Origin: Alcaligenaceae bacterium | Lineage (GTDB): Bacteria > Pseudomonadota > Gammaproteobacteria > Burkholderiales > Burkholderiaceae_B | Direction: 5' to 3' | Length of the DNA stretch: 64,000 nucleotides | NCBI GenBank assembly: GCA_013416395.1 | Contig: JACCEP010000002.1 | Coordinates: 1-64,000, forward strand | In this document: positions 1 through 7,436 of the stretch, in pieces | Layout: every line of letters starts with the position of its first letter | Numbering within the stretch: position 1 is the first letter of the stretch | Program-made: the position numbers and the translations under genes | The notes under the pieces: generated by a model | What the model was told of the DNA's origin: nothing | Database searches by the model: none | Seen by the model: only the letters and a program-made list of their open reading frames with translations

Positions 1-254
1 CCAAATCCTTTTTAGGTTTTGTCCGCTTCGCGTCCAACCCCTTTTTAGGTTTTGTCCGCTGGCGCGTCCAAATCCTTTTTAGGTTTTGTCCGCTTCGCGT
101 CCAACCCCTTTTTAGGTTTTGTCCGCTGGCGCGTCCAAATCCTTTTTAGGTTTTGTCCGCTTCGCGTCCAACCCCTTTTTAGGTTTTGTCCGCTTCGCGT
201 CCAAACTCTTTTTAAGTTTTGTCCGCTGGCGCGTCCAAATCCCATTGTTGGGTT
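1..254. repeat. Tandem array of alternating 33- and 34-nt units overlapping the moaE 3' end
   Basis: Units begin with GTCCGCT at about 21, 54, 88, 121, 155, 188 and 221. They are 33 nt (GTCCGCTTCGCGTCCA...) or 34 nt (GTCCGCTGGCGCGTCCA...) and mostly alternate, giving a 67-nt higher-order period; two 33-nt units follow each other at 155 and 188. The array is cut by the window edge. Read on the minus strand, the direction of moaE, each unit contains a small potential hairpin, CGC-GAA-GCG or CGC-GCCA-GCG, so the 1-nt length difference lies in the loop while the stem is kept. Each full unit also carries GACAAAACCTAA, that is Asp-Lys-Thr-stop, in the frame in which moaE ends. The unit nearest moaE (221-254) is the most divergent and is coding. 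The units therefore look like duplications of the moaE 3' end and would lie in its 3' UTR. Confidence 0.9.
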
Positions 255-688
255 TTGTCGGCGTCGGACTGGCGCTGTTCCACCCAGAAGCGTTTGCCGT
301 CGGCCAGGGTTTCACGTTTCCAGAAGGGGGCGCGGGTTTTGAGGGCGTCGATGATGTATTCGCAGGCACGGAAGGTATCGCCACGGTGAGCACCAGCGAC
401 TGCTACGAATACAATTTGATCGGTGTTGCTGAGTTCGCCCACACGGTGTACCACCAGACACTCAAGCACGTTCCAGCGAGTGCAGGCCGTTGTGCACAGG
501 GCTTCTATTTCGCGTTCGCACATGCCTGGGTAGTGCTCAAGAAACAGAGTGTGGGTGGGCGCGTGTTCGGCATAATCGCGCACATAGCCAGTAAAGCTGA
601 CCAGAGCCCCTGTTTTGCCGGGGTGTCGCTGGCGCAGCGCTTCGGTTAGTTGGGCGGCGTCGAAATCGTCTTCTTGTACAACAACCAT
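212..688 (-). CDS. moaE: Molybdopterin synthase catalytic subunit MoaE
   Basis: Large subunit of molybdopterin synthase. With thiocarboxylated MoaD it inserts two sulfurs into cyclic pyranopterin monophosphate to make molybdopterin in the cytoplasm. The 158-residue product has the family landmarks EHYPGM (51-56), HRVGEL (81-86), and the lysine-bearing LKTRAPFWKRE segment (116-126), with Lys117 and Lys124 in the positions of the catalytic lysines. It starts 2 nt after the moaD stop codon, so the two are translationally linked. The C-terminus is odd: after a normal-looking SDADKTQQWD end, the ORF runs on as LDAPADKT and stops inside the first copy of a tandem repeat, at a TAA the repeat supplies. 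Length is close to the family norm of about 150, so the tail is short and probably harmless. Confidence 0.95.
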   Translation of the reverse strand: MVVVQEDDFDAAQLTEALRQRHPGKTGALVSFTGYVRDYAEHAPTHTLFLEHYPGMCEREIEALCTTACTRWNVLECLVVHRVGELSNTDQIVFVAVAGAHRGDTFRACEYIIDALKTRAPFWKRETLADGKRFWVEQRQSDADKTQQWDLDAPADKT

Positions 689-690
689 GG

Positions 691-945
691 TTAGCCTCCG
701 GTCACGGGTTCGAATACGGCTACCTCGTCGCCCGGTTGTATGAGCGTGTCATGTGGCACATGGTATTGATTGACGGCAAGTTTGAGGCGTGTAACGGGTG
801 CAAGTTGCGGGAAGCGGGCTTCGAGCTGGGCCAGCCAGTCGCTTCCCGTTATGGGGGCGTCAAGCGGGCAGGATTCGTGTCGCTGTCCGGTAAGCTCGGC
901 GACTTGGGCGAAGTAAAGTACGGTAATGGTTGCTGGGTTGGCCAC
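691..945 (-). CDS. moaD: Molybdopterin synthase sulfur carrier subunit MoaD
   Basis: Small ubiquitin-like sulfur carrier of molybdopterin synthase; its C-terminal glycine is adenylated and thiocarboxylated before sulfur is passed to MoaE-bound precursor. The protein ends in the required Gly-Gly (FEPVTGG) and has the beta-grasp opening TITVLYFAQVAEL. I chose the GTG at 945 (84 residues) because AGGAG lies 6 nt upstream of it; an in-frame ATG at 966 would add seven residues without a good ribosome binding site. The gene sits directly before moaE with 2 nt between stop and start. Confidence 0.93.
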   Translation of the reverse strand: MANPATITVLYFAQVAELTGQRHESCPLDAPITGSDWLAQLEARFPQLAPVTRLKLAVNQYHVPHDTLIQPGDEVAVFEPVTGG

Positions 946-990
946 GTTAGTCTCCTGGCGGGGCATGCAAACACGGGCCCCGTCGTTATG

Positions 991-1016
991 GCCTATTCTA
1001 GCTCATCGAAATAGGC
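991..1016. terminator. Short inverted repeat between the peptidase gene and moaD
   Basis: GCCTATT (991-997) and AATAGGC (1010-1016) form a 7-bp stem with a 12-nt loop. It lies downstream of the prepilin-peptidase-like gene and upstream of moaD on the minus strand. There is no clear U-run, so it is a weak terminator or attenuator candidate only. Confidence 0.3.
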
Positions 1017-1046
1017 TGTTGCCGTGCTTAAGTGCAAGGCTGCAGG

Positions 1047-1733
1047 CTATGCATGTGCCAGTGTGACGGCAAGGCCGGCACCAGCGAGAAAAGGGCCGAA
1101 TGGGTAACTGCCTTTGGCGAATACAGTGCGCTGATGGCACATGGCGAATAGGGTGCCGGCGAGGCTGGCCAGCATCAGCACATACAAAATGTGCTCAATG
1201 CCGCAGCAGGCGCCCAATGCGGCCGCCAGCTTGAGATCGCCTCGCCCCATACCTTCTGTTTTGGCGATTTTTGAGAACAACCCCATTACTAGCCAAAGAA
1301 AGCCGTATCCCACGAATGCGCCAAGCAGTGCATGAGTAACACTGGTAGCGGCTGAGGGTTGCAGGGCCACGATCAGGCCTGCGGAAAACAGCGGCAGGTT
1401 CAGGGCGTCGGGCAACAGGCCTGTACGGATGTCGATGAGCGCCAGGCTGCAAAGCAGAGATGCTTGAAAAGCCAGTGCAAGCGCATGCGCGGACCACCCG
1501 TACCGACCAAGAAACCAGATATGGCTGGCGGCGAGAACGAGGGCGCACACAAGCACGGCAACGCGTTGGGTGGGGGTTGGAAAACGAAACTGTGGATGTG
1601 CGAGCGAATAGAGCAGGGTGGCTGTGTTGGCCACTTTACCCTGTTCGATGGCCTTGGCATACGCTGCGGCGAGCGCAGCGCTGTATAGGCCCGACAAGCC
1701 TCCGAGTAAACTGGCGACAGCAAACGCCCACAT
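1047..1733 (-). CDS. Prepilin peptidase-like A24 aspartyl protease, catalytic domain only
   Basis: Polytopic membrane protein of 228 residues resembling the peptidase half of type IV prepilin leader peptidases. The two aspartates typical of family A24 are visible: one in LALIDIRTGLLPD and one in the GxGD motif of GMGRGDLKLAAALG. About six hydrophobic segments are present. The N-terminal methyltransferase domain with its two CxxC pairs is absent; the first ~70 residues contain no such cysteines. It could therefore cleave but probably not methylate prepilins, as in CpaA/TadV-type enzymes, or it may be a partner for a pilin locus elsewhere. No pilin or secretion gene lies nearby; its neighbours are moaC upstream (about 50 nt) and moaD downstream, which says nothing about its substrate. 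Confidence 0.8.
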   Translation of the reverse strand: MWAFAVASLLGGLSGLYSAALAAAYAKAIEQGKVANTATLLYSLAHPQFRFPTPTQRVAVLVCALVLAASHIWFLGRYGWSAHALALAFQASLLCSLALIDIRTGLLPDALNLPLFSAGLIVALQPSAATSVTHALLGAFVGYGFLWLVMGLFSKIAKTEGMGRGDLKLAAALGACCGIEHILYVLMLASLAGTLFAMCHQRTVFAKGSYPFGPFLAGAGLAVTLAHA

Positions 1734-1784
1734 AGTGAGTGTATTAAAGTGAGGAGCCTGTGCGGGCTGGAAGTGCGCTGGTGC

Positions 1785-2288
1785 TTAGTTGGCGTTTGCC
1801 CGCCACTCGCCGCTTTTTCCGCCTGACTTGTACAGCAGTCGAACCTGCTCGAGCACTATGCCTTTGTCGGCTGCCTTGCACATGTCGTAGAGTGTGAGGG
1901 CGGCCACGCTGCAGGCGGTCATGGCTTCCATTTCTACGCCGGTTTTGTAGTCGCTGCGGCAGGTGGCCTGCACCCGGATGGTATGTGCTGCATCGTCGGG
2001 GAAAAAGTCGATGCCCGCAAAGCTGAGTGGCAGGCTGTGGCACAAAGGAATAAGTTCGGCGCAACGTTTGGCAGCCAGTATGCCGGCAATGCGTGCTGTA
2101 TTGAGTGCGTCACCTTTGGCATTGTTGGCGGCTGACAACAGGGCGTAAGCGGTAGGGCTTAGGCGGACAACGGCTTCGGCGATGGCTGTGCGCTGGGTCG
2201 ATTGCTTGTCGCCGACGTCAACCATGCGAGCTTCGCCGGATTCGTCGATATGGGTAAGCGTGGGCGTTTGCCCGGAGATTTTGGTCAT
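1785..2288 (-). CDS. moaC: Cyclic pyranopterin monophosphate synthase MoaC
   Basis: Second enzyme of molybdenum cofactor synthesis: converts the MoaA product 3',8-cyclo-dihydro-GTP to cyclic pyranopterin monophosphate. The 167-residue protein has the MoaC signatures [17 protein letters not shown] (near 11-27), IPLCHSLPL and [24 protein letters not shown], and ends in the usual KSGGKSG stretch. The ATG at 2288 opens directly on the conserved domain; longer in-frame readings upstream are arginine-rich and not family-like. It heads the minus-strand run moaC, prepilin-peptidase-like gene, moaD, moaE. The first-step enzyme MoaA is not in this window. Confidence 0.95.
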   Translation of the reverse strand: MTKISGQTPTLTHIDESGEARMVDVGDKQSTQRTAIAEAVVRLSPTAYALLSAANNAKGDALNTARIAGILAAKRCAELIPLCHSLPLSFAGIDFFPDDAAHTIRVQATCRSDYKTGVEMEAMTACSVAALTLYDMCKAADKGIVLEQVRLLYKSGGKSGEWRANAN

Positions 2289-2642
2289 GTGTGGTGTCGC
2301 TGCGAATGAAACAAGAGACCTATCATATACGGTATCTGGTCTTGAATAATCCGTAGTTGCCGTAGTAGTTGTTGCACCAGCGTGCCGCAATGCAACAGTT
2401 TTGTGTGGAAATCCTGACGACCCGGTACGCAGGTCGCGACGTACCCGGCATCGGGAGCGTATCATTATGCATTCATGCCGCCGATGGCTGCGGATGGCAG
2501 GCCTCAAGGGTCATGTCATGGCAGTGCTTTACCTATTTCGGGTCTGGCTGCGTTTTTTCATGGCGTCAGCGCGTTCGCGACTGCCGCCGTTTTTCGTTCC
2601 CTCACTACGAAGGGAAATCAATAATTGCTTGCGGAGATTGTC
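2289..2642. other. Divergent intergenic region between moaC and the peroxiredoxin gene
   Basis: About 350 nt without a convincing gene. It must hold divergent promoters. On the minus strand a TATGAT-like -10 lies near 2322-2332, about 40 nt before moaC, without a good -35. Short plus-strand reading frames here (for example from 2467) are rich in Arg and Trp and have no ribosome binding site. Confidence 0.5.
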
Positions 2643-3149
2643 ATGGCTATAAAAATTGGTGACCAGGTTCCAGACGGTGTTCTCACCGAGTTTATTGAAA
2701 CTGAGACCGATAGTTGTGCAGTCGGTCCTAATCAGTTTCAGGTTTCAGAAATGGTCAAAGGCAAGAAAATTGCCCTGTTTGCGGTTCCTGGCGCCTTTAC
2801 GCCAACGTGCTCAGCCAAACACCTTCCAGGCTATGTTGAATTGGCTGAGCAGATGCATAAGCATGGCGTCGACGAGATCTGGTGTGTGGCAGTCAATGAC
2901 GCGTTTGTAATGGGTGCCTGGGGCCGCGATCAGGGTGTAGCCGGCCGCGTTCGCATGCTGGCCGATGGCAGTGCCGCTTGGGTACGGGCTTTGGGGCTGG
3001 ATGCTGATTTTTCTGCGCGCGGCATGGGCGTGCGTTCGCAACGCTTTTCGGCTGTGCTTGAAGATGGCGTGGTCAAGCACCTGAATGTCGAGCAGGCTGG
3101 CAAATTTGATGTCAGTGACGCTGCCACGCTTCTCAAGCAGCTTAGTTAG
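2643..3149 (+). CDS. Peroxiredoxin of the Prx5 family
   Basis: Thiol peroxidase of 168 residues that reduces hydrogen peroxide and alkyl hydroperoxides. The Prx5 active-site motif PGAFTPTCS is present, with peroxidatic Cys56. The domain fills the whole protein; there is no fused glutaredoxin domain, so reduction must come from a separate glutaredoxin or thioredoxin. The ATG at 2643 is preferred to the in-frame start at 2625 because GGAG lies 7 nt before it and the family starts with MAIKIGD-like sequences. It stands alone, divergent from moaC and 47 nt before an MFS gene. Confidence 0.93.
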   Translation: MAIKIGDQVPDGVLTEFIETETDSCAVGPNQFQVSEMVKGKKIALFAVPGAFTPTCSAKHLPGYVELAEQMHKHGVDEIWCVAVNDAFVMGAWGRDQGVAGRVRMLADGSAAWVRALGLDADFSARGMGVRSQRFSAVLEDGVVKHLNVEQAGKFDVSDAATLLKQLS

Positions 3150-3196
3150 TTAACCCTATTTTTTGCCAATAGTCATACGGAGCCCTGCGGTACGCC

Positions 3197-4879
3197 ATGG
3201 TGCAAATGATTGCCTCGTTTTTTTCACTCTATCTTGCCACCGTGTTGTTGCTGGTCGGGTCGGGCTTGTTCAACACCTACATGGGTCTGAGGCTGACCGC
3301 CGAGTCGGTGTCGGAACTTTGGGTGGGCAGTCTGATTGCCATTTATTATCTCGGGCTGGTCTTTGGGGCGCGTATCGGGCACAAAATCATTATTCAGGTC
3401 GGGCATATTCGCGCGTATGCGGCGACCGCAGCCATTGTGACTATTACCATACTGGTGTTGGCCCTCGTTAATAACTTGTGGGCCTGGCTGGGTTTCAGGT
3501 TTCTTGCCGGCATTGCCATGGTCACTCAGTTTATGGTGATAGAAAGCTGGCTTAATGAGCAAACAGAAAATGCCCAACGCGGTCGTGTTTTCGGCTTTTA
3601 TATGATTTGTTCAAGCTGTGGCACCGTGTTGGGGCAGTTGTCGCTCACGCTGTTCCCCAGCCTGAACTACGAGCCATTGATTTTTGCCGCTATGTGTTCG
3701 GCACTGTGTCTGGTGCCTGTGGCGTTGACACGTCGCATGCACCCCACTATTCAGGTACCGGCCCCCATTCATGCCAAGTATTATCTGGCACGGGTGCCCA
3801 TGTCGCTGATCATTCTGTTTGTCGCCGGCATGGTAACGGGTGCATTTTATGGGCTTGCGCCCGTGTTCGCGCTCAAACAAGGGCTTAACAATAGCGAGGT
3901 TGCTGTATTTTTGGCGGCATCGGTGGCGGCTGGGCTGTTGGCGCAGTGGCCGCTAGGGTGGCTGGCCGACCGTGTCAATCGCGCCGGCATGATACGTTTG
4001 TGTGCACTGATCCTGGCCTTGTCCACCATCCCCTTGTGGGGTTGGTGGGCCATTCCGTACTGGGGGCTGGTGGTATTTTCATGCATATTGGGCGCGTTGC
4101 AGTTTACGCTTTACCCGTTGGGGGCTGCTTTCGCCAACGACAACGTCGATCCCGACAGGCGTGTAGGCCTGAGTGCGATCCTGTACATGGTGTACGGCAT
4201 GGGCGCATGTGTGGGGCCCATGTTTGCCGGCTTGCTCATGCGCGAATTGCACCCTGAGGTGTACTTTGTGTTTGTTTCTGGCTGTGCGTTTGTCCTGGTA
4301 GCTGTAATTCGTCCGCAGCAGGTTACGGGCGCCAACCTGAGTGAAGACGCCCCTACGCATTTCGTGCCTATGTCTGACAGCCTGCAAAGCTCCAACATTG
4401 TGGCATCGCTTGACCCTCGCGTAGACGTGGAGAGCGATGTGTCGTTTGAAACCCCGCCCGAAGAAATGCCGGCGGGCGCCCTACCGCCCGATCCTGACGA
4501 AGCGGTGGGGGCTGGAGCTGGTCTGGAAGAAACTGCGTCAGCGGTGGCTTCGGCGGCGCCAGGGTCGGTCACAAGCGTCGCAGCAGAGATGGACGCTTTA
4601 GGGGCAGATGCACCGGAGTCCGCATTGCCGAGATCGGTAGCGCCAGAAGTGGTGATAGGAGCAGCAGCGCCTGAGTCAGCCTTGCCAAGGTCGACCGCAC
4701 CAGAAGCGGCAACATCGGGGTCAGTAGCATCAGGGTCAACCGGAACAGCTACAACAGCGGCTGACGCAAGCGATGCAGCAGACACAGCATCGAATACGGC
4801 CAGCCGCAAGCGATCGCACCAGAGCGACTCAGAGCCATCGATTGGGCCAAACCAAAAGCCAGACCCGGCTATTGGTTAA
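3197..4879 (+). CDS. MFS transporter (YcaD-like) with a long low-complexity C-terminal tail
   Basis: Inner-membrane major facilitator of 560 residues. Residues 1 to about 380 form twelve hydrophobic segments and match the YcaD-type MFS pattern, including WVGSLIAIYYLGLVFGARIG near the first loop and RFLAGIAMV / ESWLNEQT in the middle of the N-half. The substrate is unknown. From about residue 390 to the end there is a hydrophilic tail of roughly 165 residues, rich in Ala, Ser, Pro, Glu and Asp, with an internal duplication (APESALPRSVAPE then APESALPRSTAPE) and a basic RKRSHQSDSE near the end. Family members usually stop soon after the twelfth helix. The tail keeps an open frame and neighbouring codon use, so it looks translated and probably cytoplasmic and disordered. 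Confidence 0.85.
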   Translation: MVQMIASFFSLYLATVLLLVGSGLFNTYMGLRLTAESVSELWVGSLIAIYYLGLVFGARIGHKIIIQVGHIRAYAATAAIVTITILVLALVNNLWAWLGFRFLAGIAMVTQFMVIESWLNEQTENAQRGRVFGFYMICSSCGTVLGQLSLTLFPSLNYEPLIFAAMCSALCLVPVALTRRMHPTIQVPAPIHAKYYLARVPMSLIILFVAGMVTGAFYGLAPVFALKQGLNNSEVAVFLAASVAAGLLAQWPLGWLADRVNRAGMIRLCALILALSTIPLWGWWAIPYWGLVVFSCILGALQFTLYPLGAAFANDNVDPDRRVGLSAILYMVYGMGACVGPMFAGLLMRELHPEVYFVFVSGCAFVLVAVIRPQQVTGANLSEDAPTHFVPMSDSLQSSNIVASLDPRVDVESDVSFETPPEEMPAGALPPDPDEAVGAGAGLEETASAVASAAPGSVTSVAAEMDALGADAPESALPRSVAPEVVIGAAAPESALPRSTAPEAATSGSVASGSTGTATTAADASDAADTASNTASRKRSHQSDSEPSIGPNQKPDPAIG

Positions 4880-4899
4880 TAATTCGCGCCAGACCTAGC

Positions 4900-4924
4900 G
4901 CCCCACAAAACAACCTCGTGGGGC
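4900..4924 (+). terminator. Hairpin downstream of the MFS gene
   Basis: GCCCCAC (4900-4906) pairs with GTGGGGC (4918-4924), 7 bp with an 11-nt loop, 20 nt after the MFS stop codon. No T-run follows. A second short stem, AAAGC...GCTTTTT at about 4982-4998, has a T-run and may be the actual terminator in this convergent gap. Confidence 0.45.
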
Positions 4925-5058
4925 ACTTGGCCTGCAAAACACCTCTGAGCGGTGTGTACTTAATACTCTGCAATCTGAAAGAAAGCCCGGAGCTTTTTGG
5001 TACGCTGGCCTGGGGCTGCTTCTGAGTGGTTTGGATAAGTATCTACGCCCAAGCGGGA

Positions 5059-5907
5059 TCAGCGAGGGATGAGGATCACAATGGCGCTAATGGCAAGCAC
5101 GATGCCTACTGCGTTTACCCATGACAGACGTTCACGAAAGAAGCCCGCACCGACCAAGGTTCCCAAAGAGATAACCCCAATGTTCATGGCTGAGAAAACC
5201 AGCGTGGGGTTGTCGGGAAACACCTGATGGGCGCGGATATAAAAGTAGATGTTGCCGAAGTTAAGCAGGCCCAGCACCAGGCCAGCCACAATGTTGCGCC
5301 GCTGCCATACCGTGCGCCTGAGCGTCAGGTAAACAAAAATCAGAATCCCCGCCAGTGCGAAGGCGGCGAACAGACTGCTGGAAAACACAGCACCGCTTTT
5401 TGCCAGTTGCTTGAACAGTATGTCTATGGTGCCGTAGCCTACCCAAACTGCAAGCAGCAAGCCTGTGGTTTTGAGCGTGTCACCGGACCCTGAAGATTGG
5501 CGTGGACGCAGCAGCAGGCAGACAAGAGCGACCAGCGCAATGGCAATGCCCGATAGCTTGGTGCCGGAAACGTCTTCGCTGAAAATGACGAAAGCGGCGA
5601 TCAGCGGTATGAACAGCGATAGCCGTTGTGCTGCATCGCTTAGCACAATGCCTGCGTGCCGAACTGCGCCGGCCATGGCCAGAAATATGGTGGGGAGCAA
5701 AACACCAAGCAGCGCCAGTATCCACCAAGGGGTGGAAGGGCTGAGCAGCGAGGCAGGCTGCGGCCTTAGGACAATAAGGCAGAACGCTGCCGCCACGACA
5801 TAATTGACAGCGATGGCCTGATCAATGGCGATGTTCTGCCTTCGGGCCATCTTGAGCAGGATTGATACCGCAACGCTACAGGCGATGCTGATAATGAGTG
5901 TATACAT
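5059..5907 (-). CDS. EamA/DMT family permease
   Basis: Inner-membrane protein of 282 residues with ten hydrophobic segments in two EamA repeats of five (about 1-135 and 145-282), the plan of drug/metabolite transporters. The second repeat contains GNIYFYIRAHQVFPDNPTLVF and ends in the ...GVISLGTLVGAGFFRERLS pattern, typical of the last helices of the fold. Substrate cannot be inferred. It is 22 nt downstream of bioB on the same strand, so it may be cotranscribed with it; export or uptake of a biotin-related compound is a guess only. Confidence 0.85.
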   Translation of the reverse strand: MYTLIISIACSVAVSILLKMARRQNIAIDQAIAVNYVVAAAFCLIVLRPQPASLLSPSTPWWILALLGVLLPTIFLAMAGAVRHAGIVLSDAAQRLSLFIPLIAAFVIFSEDVSGTKLSGIAIALVALVCLLLRPRQSSGSGDTLKTTGLLLAVWVGYGTIDILFKQLAKSGAVFSSSLFAAFALAGILIFVYLTLRRTVWQRRNIVAGLVLGLLNFGNIYFYIRAHQVFPDNPTLVFSAMNIGVISLGTLVGAGFFRERLSWVNAVGIVLAISAIVILIPR

Positions 5908-5929
5908 GGGAAGTGTGATCGCCTGAGTT

Positions 5930-7012
5930 TTAGCGTGCCGTCTCGTGGCAAGGTGTGTCGGAGGGTGCCTGGGTGGCCGGCGAAAAAACGGCCTCGGCCG
6001 TATCGCTGGCTGACGTGCTGCCTGTGGCCGACATGCCCAGCCGCTGCAGCAACTGCTTGTCGCGGATGACGTTGGGGTTGCCCGTTGTCAACAACTGATC
6101 ACCGTAGAAGATTGAGTTGGCGCCTGCCAGAAAGCACAAGGCTTGCAGTGAGTCGTCCATTTCTTCGCGCCCTGCCGAAAGTCGTACGACGGCGCGTGGC
6201 ATGGTGATGCGCGCTACAGCGACGGTGCGCACAAACTCGAAGGGGTCAATGTCTTCGCCTTGGGCGAGCGGGGTGCCTGGCACCTTGACCAGGTTGTTGA
6301 CCGGCACAGAGTCGGGGTACGGTGACAGGTTTGCTAACTGCTGTATCAGGCGGGCCCGGTCGCGACGCGTTTCGCCCATGCCCACAATGCCGCCGCTGCA
6401 TACGTTAATGCCCGCTGCCCGCACACGTTCGAGCGTGTCTAGGCGGTCTTGGTAGGTGCGCGTGCTGATGATGGTGCCGTAGAATTCGGGCGATGTGTCG
6501 AGGTTGTGGTTGTAGTAATCAAGGCCGGCATCGCGCAACATTTCGGCTTGGCCGGGTTTGAGCATGCCCAGGGTGACGCAGGTTTCCAGCCCCATGTCTT
6601 TAATGGCTGTGACCATTTCGGCGACCAAGTCGACTTGGCGGGCAGTGGGTGAGCGCCACGCAGCGCCCATGCAAAAGCGCTGTGCTCCGCTTTCTTTGGC
6701 CCTTCGAGCCGCCTCAAGCACTTCTTGCACGGGCAGCAGGGCTTCTTTTTCGACTTGTGTGTCATAGCGCGATGATTGCGGGCAATACGCACAGTCTTCC
6801 GGACACCCCCCTGTCTTGATGGAGAGCAGGGTAGAAAGTTGAACGGTGTTGGGTTCGTGGTTTTGCCGGTGCACGACTTGGGCACGAAGCAGCAGATCCA
6901 TAAATGGGAGCTCGTACAAGGCGAGGATGTCGTCGAGTTGCCAGGCGTCGTTGGCGTTGTTGGTGGGTGAGTGCCTGGCTACCTCGGTAGCCGTCATGGT
7001 TGAGCGGGGCAT
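5930..7012 (-). CDS. bioB: Biotin synthase BioB
   Basis: Radical SAM enzyme that inserts sulfur into dethiobiotin to make biotin. The 360-residue protein carries the CxxxCxxC cluster motif as CPEDCAYC (Cys70, Cys74, Cys77), preceded by [10 protein letters not shown], and the family stretches [24 protein letters not shown] and [10 protein letters not shown]. The first ~25 and last ~35 residues are non-conserved extensions. The ATG at 7012 has AGGA 9 nt upstream; that ribosome binding site lies in one arm of an inverted repeat described separately. The rest of the biotin operon (bioA, bioF, bioD) is not in this window. Confidence 0.97.
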   Translation of the reverse strand: MPRSTMTATEVARHSPTNNANDAWQLDDILALYELPFMDLLLRAQVVHRQNHEPNTVQLSTLLSIKTGGCPEDCAYCPQSSRYDTQVEKEALLPVQEVLEAARRAKESGAQRFCMGAAWRSPTARQVDLVAEMVTAIKDMGLETCVTLGMLKPGQAEMLRDAGLDYYNHNLDTSPEFYGTIISTRTYQDRLDTLERVRAAGINVCSGGIVGMGETRRDRARLIQQLANLSPYPDSVPVNNLVKVPGTPLAQGEDIDPFEFVRTVAVARITMPRAVVRLSAGREEMDDSLQALCFLAGANSIFYGDQLLTTGNPNVIRDKQLLQRLGMSATGSTSASDTAEAVFSPATQAPSDTPCHETAR

Positions 7013-7021
7013 GCTGACTAT

Positions 7022-7052
7022 TCCTAAGCAATATGGAGCGGCTATCTTAGGA
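7022..7052 (-). promoter_or_regulatory. Inverted repeat that could sequester the bioB ribosome binding site
   Basis: On the minus strand, TCCTAAG (7052-7046) is followed 17 nt later by its complement CTTAGGA (7028-7022), and the AGGA of the second arm is the likely Shine-Dalgarno of bioB, 9 nt before its ATG. If formed in RNA, the 7-bp stem would block ribosome binding. It could equally be a DNA operator. It does not match the classical BirA operator (TTGTAAACC-type). Confidence 0.45.
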
Positions 7053-7436
7053 GTATGGGGGTGAGTTCACAAGCGCCAGATTCAGAGATTAAGGTGGAAA
7101 ATAAAGCCTATTTAGGCGTATTTGATGGATTTTGCTGCCTACGGCGCTTCAGAGTAATGCAACTGAGTGGAAGTCGAACGTGTCGTAAAGTGGTGTCAAA
7201 TTGTTACTTTCATGTTTGATGAGATATGCTGTGCCTCTCAGCTGTATGAAACGCTAAGCCTGCCTATGCCATTAATGGCCTTGCCGAATATTGACCAGCT
7301 TAGCGTGTTGTTTTACGCAAGGCTGGAATATAGTGCAAAGTACTGATAGATCTGTCACGCAGGCCTACACTAATCGCATTCTAAACTGCAAAAAGGGAGC
7401 GATAAGGCGCCGAGTTACGACGACTTTTACGCATTT
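7053..7436. other. AT-richer divergent intergenic region
   Basis: Roughly 385 nt between bioB and the 2-hydroxyacid dehydrogenase gene, visibly AT-richer than the flanking core genes. It must carry the promoters of both divergent genes. I see no recognisable gene, RNA or mobile-element end. The dehydrogenase lacks an obvious Shine-Dalgarno next to its ATG. Confidence 0.5.

Noticed and set aside
1-254. CRISPR array
   Set aside because: Units are contiguous with no unique spacers and are 33/34 nt throughout, and no cas gene is near. It is a tandem repeat.
45-393. Open reading frames through the 33/34-nt repeats on both strands
   Set aside because: They are open only because the units lack stops in some frames; the translations are repetitive and overlap moaE.
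2369-2662. Small plus-strand ORFs between moaC and the peroxiredoxin gene
   Set aside because: Arg/Trp-rich, no ribosome binding site, no family, and they run into the peroxiredoxin gene in another frame.
4111-4809. 232-codon antisense ORF opposite the MFS tail
   Set aside because: It mirrors the low-complexity, GC-rich tail; composition explains the open frame. The plus-strand frame continues the MFS gene.
7022-7052. BirA operator before bioB
   Set aside because: The arms (TCCTAAG/CTTAGGA) do not match the TTGTAAACC-type half-sites known for BirA.
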